From: Nitrospirota bacterium | GTDB lineage: Bacteria > JACPQY01 | Direction of reading: 5' to 3' | Length of the DNA stretch: 21,671 nt | Assembly (NCBI GenBank): GCA_016190245.1 | Contig: JACPQY010000029.1 | Span: 1-21,671, forward strand | Shown here: positions 8,901 to 15,472 of the stretch, in pieces | How positions within the stretch are numbered: the stretch's first letter is position 1 | How the letters are laid out: each line of letters opens with the position of its first letter | Translations under genes and position numbers: made by a program | The notes under the pieces: generated by a model | The model's input: only the letters and a program-made list of their open reading frames with translations | The model's database searches: none | What the model was told of the DNA's origin: nothing

Positions 8901-9171
8901 TTCCTACCGTGCCCCGGACCTCCGCGCGGAAGGCTACCCCCCGCTGCGTGTCATGCGAGCCACACCGAACGGTGTTTCCGGGATGCGCATCCCCTACATG
9001 CGGGATACCGGGCAGCACTGCTTCGGCCCCTCGAACCCAAGCCGCCCATTCAACGTGGAGAACTTCATCATGAACCAAGCGGCAGCGTACTTCCTTTTCG
9101 ACGGCCGCCGGCTTCCGGACGACGCCTGCCTGGCGACGTCCTCGTGCGATTTCACCCCGCAGGCGCCGTGA
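5905..9171 (+). CDS. Large putative lipase-type lipoprotein with calcium-binding repeats
   Basis: About 1,088 residues. No ATG lies near the signal sequence. The nearest usable start is GTG 5905, with AGGA at 5896-5899 (5 nt spacing), inside the preceding gene; TTG 5785 is the only other. The segment IRLLVFALLALLASAC gives Cys36 as a likely lipid site. Residues 50-330 (PLPDIPFPND, the LTGFS block, LPLDQRTTYAVVLTRRL, ending in a FTTQ segment) resemble the N-terminal domain of bacterial virulence-factor/VolA-type extracellular lipases. DANGNGSLDEGEDADFDG (207-224) and DLDGDGQTDLAGDFDGNG (620-637) are Asp/Asn calcium-loop patterns. The nucleophile elbow is GCSLGG with Ser657. VGDMNVP (Asp925) and LDHF (His964) are plausible triad partners. 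Lipase or esterase action is inferred from these motifs; the substrate is unknown. Confidence 0.75.
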   Translation: MSTSGGWAPSSRAPPRTDTPIRLLVFALLALLASACGGDPFVGLHPTPAGDGPAVIYDLTHKPLPDIPFPNDSATRPDSSSPTGRRVSLSLAAPTALERQIRLQANELTGFSLYGPITVSFSEPLDVGLFKTHHLGNRSAEDDLLYLINIDRASPHFGSLVPLELGQGNFPLLIDHQKSDPDDPFGIFENDPKRFSSNILFETTEEDANGNGSLDEGEDADFDGVLDHPNVWDPSHRPIDQDRDLLAFYERETRTLTARPVLPLDQRTTYAVVLTRRLLGENGQAVRSPFPYVHHLSQTSALSELPAALAVAGLNLGWDGIAFAWSFTTQDATGEMEAIRAGLYGRGPYAWLADRFPPDVELDPLASKLNPDFGITSLYRIPARTLEQLFRLAVQVAPDLLSLLTDAADAGQFVDEFFKPWAFIDYFVAGTYLSPNFMVDRDGIAEAGYPADDDETFKIDARSGLATVGEGRGMFFCAVPKQVSGRTQPFPVAFLPHGYGGSRLAAVLQMGVIAQYGFASCGVDAFSSGLAVILGENLPLTADDIRSLIKPFGMDPFWDNLILKGRARDLNNDGFAESAGDLFTPDLYHTRDALRQTMVDYLQLVRAMRGWDGVRRGTQDLDGDGQTDLAGDFDGNGLVDFGGPLPAGAKYYMTGCSLGGITTGLLSGIEPALSATAPMAGAAGLSDVAMRTVQPRAVEAVYLPLFGPMIVGNPVEGGIEVKYLALDVYKQAHLPFLVSDKINPGDRVELHNLVNGEWDWTVVGPDKKFRLAVAADALTATEKRHLLGQLGKPKPPAHTPDLTGDETLATGDALEIRVCDGPSYSTAPCSPVRVRFRRHDIAFTYQGARYAEGSRLTALHPGFGFKRNRPPLRRFLSIAQTALDPGDPVAYAPHYFTDPLDFSYDPDIKPEDVPVPVLVVNTVGDMNVPISSGISIARAAGVIDLTSEKADTGGRTENEIILDHFVAEGAERLRRFSGPPWSDDRSILFDLDDLDDGTDSYRAPDLRAEGYPPLRVMRATPNGVSGMRIPYMRDTGQHCFGPSNPSRPFNVENFIMNQAAAYFLFDGRRLPDDACLATSSCDFTPQAP

Positions 9172-9174
9172 GGA

Positions 9175-9186
9175 GGGGCTCGCCCC
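9175..9186. terminator. Short GC hairpin between convergent genes
   Basis: GGGGC (9175-9179) and GCCCC (9182-9186) pair across a 2-nt gap, or as a 4-bp stem with a CTCG tetraloop. This lies in the 35-bp space between the convergent stop codons. There is no T tract. A 10-bp palindrome CCTGATCAGG (9202-9211) overlaps the stop codon of the crotonase gene. Confidence 0.25.
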
Positions 9187-9206
9187 CGTACCCAAGCACG
9201 GCCTGA

Positions 9207-9929
9207 TCAGGCGCGCGGCGCGAGCGGACCCGACTTGAGAAAGTTGTCGAGGTGCCGCTCCTCGTCGGCCCACGCAGCCTGAGCCTCCGAGGACCGCAAG
9301 TACTTCTTCGTGACCGCGAACGCATGTTCGTGCAGGGCTGCAAGACGTTTCGCTTCCTCGAGGGCCTGCCTCAGCACTTGGTCCGCCGGTACCATCCTGT
9401 CCAGATACCCTTTGCCGACGGCGCCGAGCGGATCGTAGAGCTCGCCGAACAGCATCGCACCCGACCACGCGGGCGGCGGCAAGACCTGCCGCGCCATGGC
9501 CACGACATAGGGCGGAAGGGGCAACCCGATCGCCACCTCGCTCAGCCCGATCTTGAACGTGCCGACGGCACCGATCCGGCGATCGCACGCCAACGCCAAT
9601 ACGGCGCCACCCGCAATCGCGTGCCCCGTGATCGCGGCCACAACGGGCCGCGGGTGCTGCCACACCCGAAGCATGCCGGCCCCAAAGCTGCGCACAAAGG
9701 CCTTCATGGCATCCGGGGGGAGCGTGGGAAGCACCTTGAGGTCCAATCCAGCGGAGAAGAACCCGGCCCGACCCACGATCACAACGGCCGCCGCATCTTT
9801 CTCGGCGCGGTCGAGCGCGGCATTCAGCTCCCGGATGAAGGTGGACTCGATGGTGTTCGCCTTGCCGTCATCGAGCCGCAGCGTCGCGATGCCGTCAGCC
9901 AGTTCGTAGTGGATCTTCGTCGTGTGCAT
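9207..9929 (-). CDS. Enoyl-CoA hydratase/isomerase (crotonase) family protein
   Basis: A 240-residue protein. The start at ATG 9929 is supported by a perfect GGAGGT 5 nt upstream. Crotonase landmarks are FSAGLDL (58-64, first oxyanion-hole strand), GHAIAGGAV (102-110, second oxyanion-hole helix), ACDRRIG, and LSEVAIGLPLPP (130-140). Glu131 matches the catalytic Glu164 of rat mitochondrial hydratase. The position of the second catalytic acid (rat Glu144, in GGGCE) is Val110 here. With only one acid, a standard syn-hydratase mechanism is unlikely, and isomerase or another acyl-CoA chemistry is possible. LSEVAIG and the short C-terminal region resemble the small hydratase subgroup I know as PRK06213. 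It acts in the cytoplasm and is the last gene of the minus-strand operon, 32 bp after the TPR lipoprotein, the only gene of the four with a non-overlapping junction. Confidence 0.85.
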   Translation of the reverse strand: MHTTKIHYELADGIATLRLDDGKANTIESTFIRELNAALDRAEKDAAAVVIVGRAGFFSAGLDLKVLPTLPPDAMKAFVRSFGAGMLRVWQHPRPVVAAITGHAIAGGAVLALACDRRIGAVGTFKIGLSEVAIGLPLPPYVVAMARQVLPPPAWSGAMLFGELYDPLGAVGKGYLDRMVPADQVLRQALEEAKRLAALHEHAFAVTKKYLRSSEAQAAWADEERHLDNFLKSGPLAPRA

Positions 9930-9933
9930 GTGG

Positions 9934-9939
9934 GACCTC
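9934..9939 (-). promoter_or_regulatory. Strong ribosome binding site of the crotonase gene
   Basis: GGAGGT on the - strand, 5 nt before ATG 9929. It is the best Shine-Dalgarno match in the window and fixes the start. It contrasts with the genes here that lack one. Confidence 0.8.
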
Positions 9940-9961
9940 CTTTTCGGCCGCGTTGCAGCCC

Positions 9962-11866
9962 TCAGCGCGATCCCCTCAGCCCCTTCTCCCCCATGGAGGC
10001 GCCCAGCGTCTGCTGGACTGCGCCGAAGAGCGTGACCGCATCCTTGAAGAACGATGCCAGGGCCTTGTCGAGTGAATACCGGCTTGCCGGGACAGCGGAG
10101 GCGCGGGGAACGGGATTGGCACCGGGGTCGGGGCCCAGAAACGGCGCGTCCGTGGCACCGCACCCCTCAGCGGTGATCGGCGTCAAGTTGACGAACACCG
10201 ACCCGTTGAACGTCGGATCCTGCCAGTACAGGTACGGCACGGCGAGTTTCTTGCCCAGCGCGGGATCCTCGGGCGCCACGGTCGGCTCGACGCAATCATC
10301 GGGCAAGGCCGACACTCCCCCCCCGAGACGTGCCGCTACCTCCGGGCCAAGCGAGAAACTCGCGACCTCCTGCGTGTAGTAAGGGGCCGAGAACCGCAGT
10401 CCCGGCCCACACGTGTGGCAGTACTTCGTCGCATCGTTGGCGGCCACCTCCTGAACCAGGTCTGACACAGGCGACGCTTTCGGCAGCTCGCCTTCGACCA
10501 AGAAGATCGAATGGGCATCGCCTGCGTATCGTCCCTCGCCACCCGGTGGATCGTACGTCCCCCACGCCGGCAACAACTCCCTCAGGGGCTTGGCGAGCGA
10601 GCGGTCGGCCGGAAGAACACGCGCAAGGTCCAGCACCAGCGTCTTCGGGAAGAGCGAGAAACCAAACGGCACCGCTGCGTTCAGCTCGGCCAGGTTGAGG
10701 AGATCCCCCTGGCCCCGGAGCGCGCCCGCCAAGCGGCGAAGGATGCCGACCGCTGCGCGATTGTACGGATCTCCTGCCACAGACCACACCAAGAGGGCGG
10801 CGACGGATCCCAGGTCGCCGCGGGAGACCTGGATCGGATAGCGCGAGAGGGTTTCCTCCCCGATCGTGAGCGGCGGGTCGGCCTTGAGAATACCCAACCA
10901 AAGCTCGTCCCCGGAATCCGCTCTGCCGTTTCCGTTCGCATCCACGTAGCCGATCACGTTGTCCCTCGCGGCCTCGCCTTCGGAGCCGGAGTAGAGCGAC
11001 TCGGTCCCGTCCCCCACCAAGTCCAACCCCTTCGAAACCAGCGCGCCCGCTTCACCGAAACGCCCCGCCCGGGCGGAGCTCCAGCCCAGGAACGCGGGGG
11101 CATCCGTCATCACCCGGCCCATCAGGCGCATCGCCCCGATCCAGTCGGTGGTCTCCTCCGCATCGAAGAGAAGATCCTCCATTCCGTACAAATCGAAACC
11201 GACGTCGTAGGCCGTGGCGAACATGTAGGCGCCGCGCATCGCTTTGAGCATTCCCGCCAACAGACTCGCCTCGGTGGGGCCGAAATCCGTGCCGATCCAA
11301 ACGCGCGACTCCAATCCGGTGTCCACCTGGATGCCCTCCTGACCCGTCCGGAAGCGACAGCCACCGGCCGCGGCCTCTTCCAGCGCTTCCTCGGCCGGCC
11401 GGAACACCTGCTCCATGTACGGGTCGAGGATGTTGGCCACGACGGTATCCGTGTCGCCGCGCTGGTCTGCGGGCAGGCCAACCCGATGCGGTGCCTCCCG
11501 GCCACGCCGACGCGGGGCGTCCGAATCTTCCTCATCATCGAGGAACAGGCCCGCCAGCTCGTCGGCGTCGTCATCGTCAGCCAGGAGGCCGTCAACGGAC
11601 GTGAGGAGGTCCGCCCCCACGCTGAAGAGAAGGGAGAGTCCGAGGCCATAGCGGGCCTCGCAGCGCTGCGCACCGGCGGGCAACTGCTCGGCCGCGCGTG
11701 AAAACTCGACGGCGGCCTGGCGATGGTAGCCCTTGGCGAGATACTCCCTGGCAGGATCCGTAGGCAACGCGGGAGAGGAGGTCGAGGACGAACAAGACAC
11801 CATTGCCGGGCCAAGTGCCGCGGCAAGGAGAATCGCCGCCCCTCTGCCGACGGATTTCCTGCTCAT
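9962..11866 (-). CDS. TPR-containing lipoprotein of unknown function
   Basis: A 634-residue protein. ATG 11866 is chosen because it overlaps the stop of the upstream esterase gene as ATGA and has GGAG 6 nt upstream; GTG 11878 is a possible earlier start. The N-terminus MSRKSVGRGAAILLAAALG ends in MVSC, so Cys25 is the likely lipid site. Residues 37-82 (PAREYLAKGYHRQAAVEFSR) read as one or two tetratricopeptide repeats. Residues 97-115 are very acidic (ADDDDADELAG, DDEEDSD) and are followed by an Arg-rich patch. DANGNGRADSGDELW is a calcium-loop-like pattern. Further on is YCHTCGPG, a CxxC motif that may be a disulfide. I recognise no family for the whole protein. It resembles the large TPR-plus-unknown lipoproteins common in Myxococcota. 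Coupling with a secreted esterase and a chaperone-like protein suggests an envelope function. Confidence 0.75.
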   Translation of the reverse strand: MSRKSVGRGAAILLAAALGPAMVSCSSSTSSPALPTDPAREYLAKGYHRQAAVEFSRAAEQLPAGAQRCEARYGLGLSLLFSVGADLLTSVDGLLADDDDADELAGLFLDDEEDSDAPRRRGREAPHRVGLPADQRGDTDTVVANILDPYMEQVFRPAEEALEEAAAGGCRFRTGQEGIQVDTGLESRVWIGTDFGPTEASLLAGMLKAMRGAYMFATAYDVGFDLYGMEDLLFDAEETTDWIGAMRLMGRVMTDAPAFLGWSSARAGRFGEAGALVSKGLDLVGDGTESLYSGSEGEAARDNVIGYVDANGNGRADSGDELWLGILKADPPLTIGEETLSRYPIQVSRGDLGSVAALLVWSVAGDPYNRAAVGILRRLAGALRGQGDLLNLAELNAAVPFGFSLFPKTLVLDLARVLPADRSLAKPLRELLPAWGTYDPPGGEGRYAGDAHSIFLVEGELPKASPVSDLVQEVAANDATKYCHTCGPGLRFSAPYYTQEVASFSLGPEVAARLGGGVSALPDDCVEPTVAPEDPALGKKLAVPYLYWQDPTFNGSVFVNLTPITAEGCGATDAPFLGPDPGANPVPRASAVPASRYSLDKALASFFKDAVTLFGAVQQTLGASMGEKGLRGSR

Positions 11867-12852
11867 CGCCCGCTCCACTTGTCCAGGAATCGGTCCACCG
11901 CCTCAAGCGCCTGATTCGTCCACGGCGTGCCGAACGCGAAATCGAACGCATGGTTCGCGCCGTCAAGAAGGAGCAGCTCGCTGCGTCCACCTTTCGACTG
12001 CACGACCTCGTGAAGGCGAACCGACTGCCCGTACGGCGCCGCGGAATCCGCCTTCCCATGAACGATGAGGAGAGGGGGACTGTCGGCGGCGGCGTAGGTC
12101 ACGGGCGATTCGCGAGCCAGATCCGCCGCGCTCGCATCGGCGCGTCCGATGTACGCCTCGCGCAGCACCTTCAGGATCGAACGATAGTCGTGCTGGACGA
12201 GGAGATTCAGGTCGTGAATGCCATAGAACGGGATTCCCCCAGCCACACTGAGGTCCTCCCCAGGGTGCGTCGAACAGGTGGGGTCGAAGTACGAATCCTT
12301 CGCGGTGAGAGCCACCATCGCGCTGAGGTGGCCCCCGGCGCTCCCGCCCGTCACGAAGACCTTCTCCCGATCGAGCCCGTAGACATCGGCCTCTCCTTTC
12401 AGCCAGCGCAGGGCGCACTTGCAGTCCTGCACCAGGCCGGGCGCGTGGTTCCGAGGCGCCAGTTCGTAGTCGATGTCGAACATCGCGTAGCCGCGACACG
12501 CCAAGTGTTCTCCCCATAGCGGAGCATTCGCCATGCGTCGGCTGCCCGCGACCCACCCGCCACCGTGGATGAAGAGCACCGCCGGATGAGGGCCACCCCC
12601 GTCAGGCATGTACAGGTCACCCTTCAGGCCTTTCTCGGGATGGTACACAACGTTTCGCAGCCGCCGATAGACAACCGCCCCCTCGGGAAAAGCATCCAAG
12701 TGTTGGGGGTCCACGCAGGGGATGGTGTCCAAGCCAGGCGCCGACTTGGTGGCTTCGGCGGCGAAGGCGACCCCCCCACCTGCGGCAAGGATCGCGCAAG
12801 CCACGGCACCACACCGAAACCGCCGGCCTGACCGGTTGCGAGCCCCTTTCAT
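11863..12852 (-). CDS. Secreted alpha/beta-hydrolase, BD-FAE/hormone-sensitive-lipase type
   Basis: A 329-residue esterase with a complete catalytic set: HGGGW at 96-100 (oxyanion hole), GGSAGG at 169-174 with nucleophile Ser171, GKADS with Asp269, and GANHAF with His301. This order and spacing fit the carboxylesterase family that includes acetyl-xylan/feruloyl esterases and arylacetamide-type esterases (PF20434/PF07859). The N-terminus is basic (KGARNRSGRRFR) followed by a hydrophobic Ala-rich segment ending AFAAE, a Sec signal peptide with likely cleavage near residue 32, so it is periplasmic or secreted. ATG 12852 overlaps the stop of the upstream gene by 4 bp (ATGA), and its own stop overlaps the next start the same way, so translation is probably coupled. 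The natural substrate, a short-chain acyl ester, is not predictable. Confidence 0.88.
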   Translation of the reverse strand: MKGARNRSGRRFRCGAVACAILAAGGGVAFAAEATKSAPGLDTIPCVDPQHLDAFPEGAVVYRRLRNVVYHPEKGLKGDLYMPDGGGPHPAVLFIHGGGWVAGSRRMANAPLWGEHLACRGYAMFDIDYELAPRNHAPGLVQDCKCALRWLKGEADVYGLDREKVFVTGGSAGGHLSAMVALTAKDSYFDPTCSTHPGEDLSVAGGIPFYGIHDLNLLVQHDYRSILKVLREAYIGRADASAADLARESPVTYAAADSPPLLIVHGKADSAAPYGQSVRLHEVVQSKGGRSELLLLDGANHAFDFAFGTPWTNQALEAVDRFLDKWSGR

Positions 12853-13787
12853 TTGGATTCGCCGCTCCCCTCCCCCGAACCCCCAGGCGGGAGGCGAACG
12901 TCGGCGGTCCTCCGAAGCTCGACCGCCAGTTGCTCCAGAGCCTCGCGCCTCACGCTCGCTGCATACGCCCGCCGCACGCTCTCCACGACCTCCTCATACG
13001 GAAGCGCCTCAGGTTCGAGCCGCTCGCTCAGCAAGTAGACCGAATAGCCGGATCCCCCGAGCTGAGGGTCCGCGACTTGGCCTTTGGCCAGAGCCGCCGC
13101 GCTGCGTGCCGCCGCCTGGCCTCTTGCCTTCGTGAACTCCTCGATCGTGATCACCCCGCGCGGCAGGGGGCGAGGCGGGCGATCGCCCAGTGCCCGGACG
13201 ACCTGCGAATAGGGTTCCCCTTGCCTAAGGCGCGCGGCGGCCTCCGAGGCCTTCTCCAAGGCCCTCGCGGCGGACTCCGGCGAAGAAACGGGGACGTAGA
13301 CTTCGTCCACGTCCACCCGCAAGGGGCCGGTGAAGCGGTCGAGGTGGGACGCGTAGTACGCGCGCAGAGTTTCCTCCGTCGGTGCCGACGCGGTGGCTTG
13401 CCGTTCCGCCAGGAGATCCAGGAGACGAGCCTTGACCACGGGGTCTCCACGGACGAGATCCATGGAGGCGGCTCGCTCGATGAGGAGGGTCTCCTCGATC
13501 AGGGTGTCCAGGACGGCCTTGGAGGCTTCCTCCGCCGATCCCGCGCTTCGGGGCTCATCGGCTGCACGGCGCTCCACATCCGCTGTGGGAATCTCCCGCC
13601 CGTTGACGACGGCCGCCACGCCAGCCGGCCACGCTGGGGCCTGGACGTTCGGCTGGTCGTACCACCACAGGCCGGCCGCGACCGCCGCGACGGCCGCGCC
13701 GAGCAGAACCGTGGCGGCCAGGGGTGCAGCGCTCCGCCGCCTCCGCTTTCCGATCTGCCAGCCTCCGCCGAACGGATACCGTGCCAT
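12849..13787 (-). CDS. Membrane-anchored SurA/parvulin-like protein
   Basis: A 312-residue protein. ATG 13787 gives a short cytoplasmic N-terminus (MARYPFGGGWQIGKRRRR), a transmembrane helix at about 19-42 and a periplasmic remainder. The frame extends upstream to 13913 without protein-like sequence. Residues 57-135 (VVNGREIPTADVERRA, LDTLIEETLLIERA) match the SurA N-terminal chaperone fold. Residues 137-150 (TEETLRAYYASHLDRF) lead into a parvulin-like domain, where VDEVYVP replaces the usual V-x-HIL-x and GGSGYSVYLLSER replaces the usual GYHI-x-x-L closing strand. The active-site His is therefore missing and prolyl isomerase activity may be lost. It is the first gene of a minus-strand operon and is divergent from bioA, with a 4-bp overlap into the esterase gene. 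A role in folding or passing on the secreted products of the operon is inferred. Confidence 0.75.
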   Translation of the reverse strand: MARYPFGGGWQIGKRRRRSAAPLAATVLLGAAVAAVAAGLWWYDQPNVQAPAWPAGVAAVVNGREIPTADVERRAADEPRSAGSAEEASKAVLDTLIEETLLIERAASMDLVRGDPVVKARLLDLLAERQATASAPTEETLRAYYASHLDRFTGPLRVDVDEVYVPVSSPESAARALEKASEAAARLRQGEPYSQVVRALGDRPPRPLPRGVITIEEFTKARGQAAARSAAALAKGQVADPQLGGSGYSVYLLSERLEPEALPYEEVVESVRRAYAASVRREALEQLAVELRRTADVRLPPGGSGEGSGESK

Positions 13788-13932
13788 CTCACACCCGCCG
13801 GTAGAGGGACCCGCGAAGCAGCAGGACCCCGGCTCTCGGCCCCCGTTCAAATCGCTCCCGCATCGCCTTCGCTCATACCACGACCGGCCCGCGTGGCCAA
13901 ACGATCGGCACACCCCTCCGGCAGCACTCTGC

Positions 13933-13938
13933 TATCAT
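13933..13938 (+). promoter_or_regulatory. -10 box for a leaderless bioA transcript
   Basis: TATCAT is followed after 7 nt by ATG 13946. No Shine-Dalgarno sequence lies before either candidate start, and no good -35 box is seen at 16-18 bp. The 149-bp space (13788-13936) to the divergent minus-strand operon holds nothing else I can name. Confidence 0.35.
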
Positions 13939-13945
13939 GCCGCGC

Positions 13946-15391
13946 ATGAAAAAATCCGCGCGCACCCGGCACCTCGCCACGCAGGACCGCCTCCACATCT
14001 GGCACCCCTTCACCCAACATTCCGAATGGAATGCCCAGGACCCGTTGCTCATCGAGCGCGCACGCGGCAACTACCTCTTTGATTCGCAGGGGCGCCGCTA
14101 CCTCGATGGGGTCTCTTCCCTGTGGTGCAACGTTCACGGCCACGCCGTGCCGGAGATCGTCCGCGCGGTGCGGGACCAGGTCGGGCGGCTCGACCACTCC
14201 ACCCTCCTCGGGCTCACCCACCCCGCGGCGATCGAACTCTCCCGCGAACTCGTCCGCCTCGCCCCGCCGGGCCTGACCAAGGTCTTCTATTCGGACAGCG
14301 GCTCCACCGCCGCGGAAATCGCGCTCAAGATGGCCTATCAGTATTGGCAGCAAACTCCTGCGACCGCGAGCGTCCCCGAGCCGAAACGGAAAACGAAGTT
14401 TCTCACGCTTGGAGAGGGCTACCACGGCGACACGATCGGATCCGTGAGCTTGGGCGGCATTGACCTCTTCCACGCCACCTACCGGCCGCTTCTGTTTCCC
14501 ACGGTGAAGGCGCCCGCGCCGTATTGCTTCCGCTGCCCCGTGGGGCACGCGGGGATGAGCGTCGAGGCCTTCTCCGCGGCACTCTTCGGAAAGTCCAAAG
14601 CGTTCGAGGGCCGCCGCGATCTCCCCTGCCGGTTCGCCTGCCTCCAGGCCGCCGATGATCTCATCCGCGCGCACCACGCAGAGCTTGCGGCGGTCTTCCT
14701 CGAACCCCTCGTCCAAGGCGCTGCCGGCATCCTCGTGCATCCTCCCGGGTATCTCAGGCGCCTGCGGGAGCTGTGCACCGAGCACGATGTCCTCCTGATT
14801 GTGGATGAGGTGGCGACCGGGTTCGGTCGGACGGGAAGGATGTTTGCCGTCAGCCACGAAGAGGTTTCACCGGACCTGATGTGCCTGGGGAAAGGTCTCA
14901 CGGGCGGGGTTCTGCCTCTGGCCGCCACGCTCACCACGGAGACGATCTACAATGCTTTCGTGGGTCCGTACGAGGAATACCGGACCTTCTTCCACGGGCA
15001 TACGTACACCGGCAACCCCATCGCCTGCGCCGCGGCCCTCGCCAACCTCCGCCTCTTCCGAAAGAACCGCCTCTTACGCTCCCTCCCGGCCAAGATCCGG
15101 CTTCTCCACTCTTCACTCTTCACCCTTTCCTCTTCACAATTCGTGGGCGAGATCCGCCAGCGCGGGCTGATGGTCGGGATCGAGCTGGTCAAAGATCGGA
15201 CCACGCGCGAGCCGTTTCCCGCTCGCGACCGCATCGGCCACCGCGTCTGCATGAAGGCCCGCGACTACGGTGTCATCATCCGCCCTCTGGGGGACGTGAT
15301 CGTCCTCATGCCTCCCCTAAGCATGACCCCGGTCGAAATCAGGAAACTCGTTGCATCCACACGCGACGCCATCTCAGCCGTCCTGGGCTGA
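13946..15391 (+). CDS. bioA: Adenosylmethionine-8-amino-7-oxononanoate aminotransferase (biotin synthesis)
   Basis: Makes 7,8-diaminopelargonic acid from KAPA with S-adenosylmethionine as amino donor and PLP as cofactor, in the cytoplasm. Class-III aminotransferase and BioA marks are IWHPFTQ (near the N-terminus, typical of BioA), LDGVSSLWCNVHGH, YSDSGSTAAEIALKMA (phosphate-binding), GYHGDT, IVDEVATGFGRTG (Asp287 binding the pyridine N), LGKGLTGG (Lys316, Schiff base) and HGHTYTGNPIACAAAL. The protein has 481 residues, about 50 more than the E. coli enzyme. Extra residues lie at QQTPATASVPEPKRK and in an odd Ser/Leu-rich piece encoded at 15101-15141. ATG 13946 is preferred because of the -10 box 7 nt upstream; ATG 13937 is the alternative. 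No other biotin gene is in the window, so bioA stands apart from a bio operon. Confidence 0.93.
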   Translation: MKKSARTRHLATQDRLHIWHPFTQHSEWNAQDPLLIERARGNYLFDSQGRRYLDGVSSLWCNVHGHAVPEIVRAVRDQVGRLDHSTLLGLTHPAAIELSRELVRLAPPGLTKVFYSDSGSTAAEIALKMAYQYWQQTPATASVPEPKRKTKFLTLGEGYHGDTIGSVSLGGIDLFHATYRPLLFPTVKAPAPYCFRCPVGHAGMSVEAFSAALFGKSKAFEGRRDLPCRFACLQAADDLIRAHHAELAAVFLEPLVQGAAGILVHPPGYLRRLRELCTEHDVLLIVDEVATGFGRTGRMFAVSHEEVSPDLMCLGKGLTGGVLPLAATLTTETIYNAFVGPYEEYRTFFHGHTYTGNPIACAAALANLRLFRKNRLLRSLPAKIRLLHSSLFTLSSSQFVGEIRQRGLMVGIELVKDRTTREPFPARDRIGHRVCMKARDYGVIIRPLGDVIVLMPPLSMTPVEIRKLVASTRDAISAVLG

Positions 15392-15436
15392 TCCCCCCCC
15401 CCGCGGGCTCGATTCCGCGGCGCGCCTCCGTCACTC

Positions 15437-15465
15437 TTGCCCTCCCGCCGACGATCCATTACCAT
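15437..15465 (+). promoter_or_regulatory. Promoter candidate for leuCD
   Basis: TTGCCC (15437-15442) is followed after 17 bp by TACCAT (15460-15465), and then after 7 nt by ATG 15473. The arrangement copies that of bioA (TATCAT, 7 nt, ATG), including the shared CGCGC just before the ATG. Upstream, two CCGCGG copies (15401-15406, 15415-15420) can form a hairpin after bioA, and a run of ten C lies at 15393-15402. Confidence 0.4.
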
Positions 15466-15472
15466 GACGCGC

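Noticed and set aside
8377-9663. 428-codon open frame on the - strand
   Set aside because: It covers the 3' end of the large hydrolase in antisense and the end of the crotonase in another frame; no protein family is recognisable.
15393-15402. Run of ten C after bioA as a phase-variable tract
   Set aside because: It lies between genes, upstream of the leuC -35 box, so a change in length would not alter a reading frame or promoter spacing.
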